From the NCBI GenBank assembly GCA_012931725.1, contig CM022948.1, forward strand, positions 93,392,215 through 93,456,214: DNA of 64,000 nucleotides. Reading direction: 5' to 3'. Shown piece after piece: positions 59,623-64,000 of this stretch. The position numbers and the translations under genes are program-made. Position 1 is the first letter of the stretch; each line of letters starts with the position of its first letter. The DNA comes from Litsea cubeba (taxonomy: Eukaryota > Streptophyta > Magnoliopsida > Laurales > Lauraceae). The notes beneath the pieces were generated by a model. That model worked only from the letters and a program-made list of their open reading frames with translations, did not search any database and had not been told where the DNA came from.

Positions 59623-59969
59623 GACTGTGTAGGCTCTTTTCCCACTTGTATAGGCTTCCTTCCCCACTTAAGTGAACTGTTTCCCGTGTGTATGCGGGCC
59701 CTCTCTTGAATCCCACCCCATTGCTGAGGTAAATATAAATATATATATATATATATATATTTATAAGAATACTAAACTCGAAATGGGTCAGTCAATGGCC
59801 TGGGCCTGGATCAAACCCGCTTCTCAAAGATCTCATCAGATTCTTTACAAAACCCGAGCACAAGTAACTGTGGTCGACCGCTCTTGCATGCACTGATCTT
59901 GTACACCCCACAGGCGTTGGTTAGTAACGTTACCAAAGGATCTAGAAACACTTTAGAATTGGATGGGGC

Positions 59970-60852
59970 CAGGGCCGGCCCAACCATAAGGCCAAGAAAG
60001 CAATTTCTTGAGGCCTCAAAAAATAAGGCACAAAAAAAGGCCCTATAATAGCAAATGACATCTTTTAAAATTTCAAAATAGAAAACTTGTTAACTGCCAT
60101 CCCTTTTTTTTCTCCCCAAAATATAAGGCCCCATAATAATTTAAGAAGATACGACCAAGATTTTCATGGGGCCTTTAAAGTGTCATTTATGCCGATTATA
60201 TTTTCAAATCTGCCCCTTATATTTCTATGGCTAGGAGTCCAATTGATTTTAGCACACCATTATATTTTTAGCAGTCCATGTGTATCAAATCTCAGCAATA
60301 CATTTAGTCATGAACTTATTTCACAAGTGTTTATCATTATTTTTGTGCATCCTATTTCAATAGGGCCCATTCAGATTTGATCCATGATGTGGTTGTAATA
60401 AATCTATAGCTTGGGGTTTCAACCCTAATAATAGATCTTAAAATTTAAGATAAACAATGGGCCTCCGCCGGAATTTATTCACTTGCCCACAGTGAGTGCA
60501 TACGAGTACTGTGTATCTGGAACATCCAAAACGTGGGGCACACCTCTGAAGTCCATCTTGGATGGTCCTGAGTCATGGTGCGGGGGGGTTGGAGCCAAAT
60601 AGGTATTTGGATTTTGTGACCCAAAATTTTCATGTGAGTTTTCGAATGGGCCCAAAATTCTCATATGGGTTTTGGAGGTGGCTTAAGATAGGTTAGCAAA
60701 ACTTGAATATAAAAACTTAATTAGTAATTTTACATCATAAAAAAGTAAGAAAAATAAAATTTAAATAAAATATTTATAATAATATTAAAACATAGAAAAT
60801 GTCTAATTTACAAATGTAGCTTTAGGCCTCGAATTGTCTCGAGCCGGCCTTG
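59970..60852. mobile_element. hAT non-autonomous element with exact 8 bp target duplication
   Basis: An 883 bp element with left end CAGGGCCGGCCCAAC and reverse-complemented right end CAAGGCCGGCTCGAG. It is flanked by GATGGGGC on both sides (59,962-59,969 and 60,853-60,860). CAGGGCCGGC termini are typical of a widespread plant hAT group. The AT-rich interior holds short frames only, with no transposase or dimerisation domain recognised. Confidence 0.9.
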
Positions 60853-61146
60853 GATGGGGCTAGATTGGAAATTAAGAATGTGGAGTCCAGCCTCTCGTTA
60901 ATCTAATTTCCCAACTGCCCTCTTGGTGGCCACAATAAATTTGTGTTGGGACTCCCATCACAGTGAGGGTACTTTGTAGGACACCAGGAATCCATGATAG
61001 AGATGAAAATCGTCTTGATTCTTCGTGCAACCCAGTCTTACATTATTTGATGTGACATTTTAGAATGCATAAAAGGAGACAAAATGAATTGATTTTCTTT
61101 AATGAAGAGGATTTTTTTTTTCGGAAAGAAAGGAATGTAAGATTCA

Positions 61147-61325
61147 TTTCTATTGTGGAAATGGAAATCCGTGGAGTGAAAAATCATTTCATCACACAAA
61201 CACGCCCTAACTATTTTACCCATGGCCCCCACTCGTTTCTATTGTAGAAATGGAAATCCGTAGAGTGAAGAATCCTTTTATCACACAAACACACCTTAAC
61301 TGTTTTACCCATGGCCCCCACTTGC
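61147..61325. repeat. 89 bp tandem duplication
   Basis: Copies start TTTCTATTGT at 61,147 and 61,236. Both carry GGAAATGGAAATCCGT (or AGAAATGGAAATCCGT), ATCACACAAACAC and TTTTACCCATGGCCCCCACT. A handful of substitutions separate them. Not coding. Confidence 0.88.
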
Positions 61326-61577
61326 CTTGGAATCAGGTTTGCAACTTGAAAAATGCATGGTTTGGACTACTTTTTCTTGTTCATGCTCAGCAAAGGAAGC
61401 TAGCACACATATTAGAGAACCCATCCTTGGGAGATGATGTCTGCCCTTGTAATAAAAATCTCCATCCCTAAAAAGAAATAACAACCACTCCCGCAGGATA
61501 CCAAGGGATCGATCCTTAGATGTAAAGGTGAGAAGCGAGGTTCCCAATAAACTAGGCAAGCAAGCACATGTTCTTAA

Positions 61578-61860
61578 AGGGCCTGTTTGGTTGAGAGTAT
61601 TTCTAATGGAAGCCCCCCTATTTAGAATTCTAGATTCCCTATTTGATTAGGAATCTCCGGTGAGAATTAGCTGAGCTGGCTATGTGAAAAGTTACTTTTG
61701 GCGAGTAGAATTCTCATAATTTTGGACTTCCACTCTGGAGGCCAGCATTTGGGCTTCTCCAAATGCTCTAGATGATGTATCCTCAAATGCTTGAACTTCT
61801 GCAAATGCTCTAGATGATGTATCCTAAAGTCTCCTAATCTACTTGCAACCAAACTGGCTC
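61578..61860. mobile_element. MITE, PIF/Harbinger-like, TAA duplication
   Basis: A 283 bp element with left end AGGGCCTGTTTGGTTG and reverse-complemented right end GAGCCAGTTTGGTTGCAAG. It is flanked by TAA (61,575-61,577 and 61,861-61,863), the expected 3 bp site. Inside, AAATGCTCTAGATGATGTA followed by TCCT occurs twice in tandem (near 61,764 and 61,803). Confidence 0.75.
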
Positions 61861-62229
61861 TAAAACTATTCACTTAGAAATCCTGCATTAGCGCCATGGG
61901 ACTAGGAAATATACGCCTTGTCAAAACTTAGTTTTTTTCCATAGTATTTATTTGTTTGTTGGTATTAAATTTACGAGAATTCAATGCAATGCATTCTATT
62001 TGTACTTTGTACTTTCTTTTCTTTGAATGAAGTCTTTGGTTACCGTTAAAAAAAATGCATTCTATTTAGAGTTTAACATGATGAGTTAAAGCTAGGAGCA
62101 ACCAATCCTATCAAATAGTTTTTTTCTTGAAGGGTAAGTAATTGCCTAGTGGTTGCCCTGCTAAATCAAACCGTAGCAAACTGAGACTCCATGTTGCTGT
62201 TGATGGTTCCAAGATCGGATAAAAAAGGA

Positions 62230-62720
62230 GGGCTAGCCTAAGATTTACATTTAGTGCCCAATGGTGGTGTTTAAAAACTGATTTTTCTTCTCTATTAAAA
62301 ATTGAATTTTCTTTTCTTTATGCCTTGGGCCTGGCTCGGGAGGATCGAGTAAGGGCCCAAGTAGCAAGCCATCCGAGGTCTTTAGCCCACCCAACAAATG
62401 CTGAGGGTAGTGTTTGGACAAACCTAGGTCTGGCCCGACCTCACCCTTTGCCAGCCCCAGTGGTATATTTCCATCAATTACAATTTTACTTGTTGCATTG
62501 CATTGTTGGTCCTTGGTTTAGATAAAGAAAGTGGGCTAACATTGGGCTCACACTCAGTGCCCAATAGCATTGTAGAAAAAAAAAATTAAAAATTGATTTT
62601 TTTCCTCTTTGGGCCCTGGGCTCAATCTTGGTTTGCATGGGCTGGCATGCATGTATTGAGGATAGGGCTTGGATAAGCTCGGGCTGACCCAATCCTTTGA
62701 CAACCCTCCAAGGATACTCA
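62230..62720. repeat. Imperfect ~300 bp direct repeat
   Basis: Two diverged units about 304 bp apart share CAGTGCCCAAT (62,252 and 62,556 regions), AAAAATTGA-TTTT, GGGCC(T/C)(T/G)GG, AATGCTGAGG/TATTGAGGAT, TTGGA(C/T)AA and a GGCTGACCCAATCCTTTG-like closing block. No open frame is shared. Confidence 0.6.
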
Positions 62721-63468
62721 AGAATTTTACTCTTATTAGAGTACACAGGCAGAAGATCCTTCAATTTGGGAGCCGGATAAAGTTTGATTCCTATTTGTAC
62801 AAACTACTATAAAAAAAAGAACCCTAAGTTTCTCAAGATTTTAAAAAAAGGACACCAAAAGGGAATTTTACTAAATAGGGTCTAAGTTTTCCAAGATGTT
62901 TTTCGTTAGGTCCTTTCCGGCCAAAACCCCTCACATGGATGATGGATCCCGATCCCCCCTCCCCCAAATTTGTATATGACTAAAATACCCTTCTATTTAC
63001 TTCACTCTACAAGTAAATTACCAAACAAGCATATAATTTAAAATGACCCCTCTCTATATCTGTAAATCTATAAGGTTGAAAAATAAAGTTTAGATGATAC
63101 TTCCTGATAGACTAAATTGCAATGGTCCATTGCCCACTTATGATCATGCCATTACGATTGAAAGCTACAAATGAACCAAATGTGGCGAGGCATCCAAAAT
63201 GGTCAACCTTTTATTTAAAAAGGTGGAATATGTCCAGAGCTCATAACAGATGAATGATGATTAATTAATCATTTACCAACACCCTTGATGCATGTTTGGA
63301 GGAACAGATCATCCTAGAAAGTTGGCGAGTGGATCTTTCTATTTTAACATTATTTTTCCATTTTTTGATTTCAAAGAGAGCCTTGTCTCTTTGAAAGAAC
63401 TAACAACATTTCGGGTTCTTACAAGAAGACACACTAAAATATGACTGAATATGTCAATCAAAGTTTTA

Positions 63469-63675
63469 ACTAGGGGTGTAAAAAAAAACCGAGAAACCGT
63501 CTAACCAAACCGAACCGCGGTTAAAAACCGTGTTTCACGGTTCGGTTACGGTTACAGTTAATGAAATCCAAAAACCGCACGGTTCGGTTCGGTTACGGTT
63601 TTCTATAATAACTTACTGCGGTTAACCGAACCGAACCGTATTATACGGTTCGGTTAACCGTATACGGTTAACCTT
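63469..63675. mobile_element. Left end of an hAT-like element rich in CGGTT/AACCG
   Basis: The block begins TAGGGGTGTAAAAAAAAACC, a typical hAT-MITE left terminus, and contains many alternating ACCGAACCG, CGGTTCGG and ACGGTTACGG words that form nested palindromes. No matching right terminus (a TTACACCCCTA-like end) was found before the window end at 64,000, so the element is truncated or continues beyond. Confidence 0.6.
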
Positions 63676-64000
63676 ACCATTATACAAATAAAGGAAAAAA
63701 ACTAAGGGCCGAATGAAATATTTCTTTAAGTGTTACGTTAACAAAAGAAACCTAATCCTTTCTCTCATCCATTTCTCGCCTAAACCCAAACCCCCTAATC
63801 TGAAACTCATATTCTAATCCTCAATCCATGTCACCAATTAATTGATCCATCTAGATTAGTTTTTTTTTTTTTTTTTGAATTCTTAACTAATTTTTTGCTT
63901 GGTTAAAATCAGTGGGTTCTTTCTTTGTTTTTCTATTTTGTTCCCTCTTGTCCTATGCATGATAAATGTTTGAGAATATGAATGTTTCCTAATTGAAAGT
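63676..64000. other. Window end, nothing recognised
   Basis: AT-rich sequence with a T tract at about 63,860-63,877. The stretch could be the remainder of the hAT-like element or ordinary intergenic DNA. No gene was seen. Confidence 0.4.

Overview
The window is nuclear DNA from a flowering plant. It is AT-rich and gene-poor. All four genes I can support are on the minus strand and carry GT-AG introns, many of them over 1 kb, with DNA-transposon derivatives, a SINE, an LTR and broken retrotransposon pieces in and between them. The species cannot be named from the sequence. I assembled the exons by hand from splice sites, reading phase and conserved protein motifs. None of the open frames over 100 codons is a complete gene: they are exon pieces with intron read-through, transposon fragments or chance frames.

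Layout. Bases 1-12,008 have no gene. They hold an array of three ~380 bp tandem repeats (239-1380), a tRNA-derived SINE (8705-8882) and a perfect 55 bp tandem duplication just beyond the first gene's 3' end. Bases 12,164-20,563 are an eight-exon pfkB-family sugar/nucleoside kinase (386 aa) with a clear TATA box at 20,701-20,709. Its introns hold an LTR-like unit, a PIF/Harbinger-like MITE and a Mutator-like element that has captured a Ty3/Gypsy integrase fragment. Bases 26,350-34,787 are a five-exon mitochondrial gamma carbonic anhydrase (271 aa, closest to gammaCA2). Its 3.8 kb first intron contains a decayed Ty1/Copia pol remnant in the same orientation. Bases 38,831-46,387 are an eight-exon soluble inorganic pyrophosphatase (237 aa) with all expected catalytic residues, a likely 5'UTR intron reaching ~48.5 kb, and an N-terminal extension with a histidine every eight residues. 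Bases 55,227-55,628 are a small two-exon gene for an 85 aa secreted or membrane-anchored protein with a basic middle and a Pro/Ala-rich tail; I do not recognise it.

The 49-64 kb end is mostly transposon-derived. Three hAT-type elements have exact 8 bp target duplications, and one PIF/Harbinger-type element has a TTA duplication. There are further decayed relatives and two degenerate tandem-repeat fields.

The genes are ordinary, functionally unrelated plant housekeeping genes (metabolite phosphorylation, mitochondrial complex I, pyrophosphate removal) and do not form a pathway cluster. I found no CRISPR array, operon, rRNA gene or intact tRNA gene, and no convincing new multi-gene system. The points most worth following are the His-octad extension of the pyrophosphatase, the unrecognised small secreted protein, the gene-fragment-carrying MULE and its relatives, and the repeat fields at 52.7-53.9 kb.
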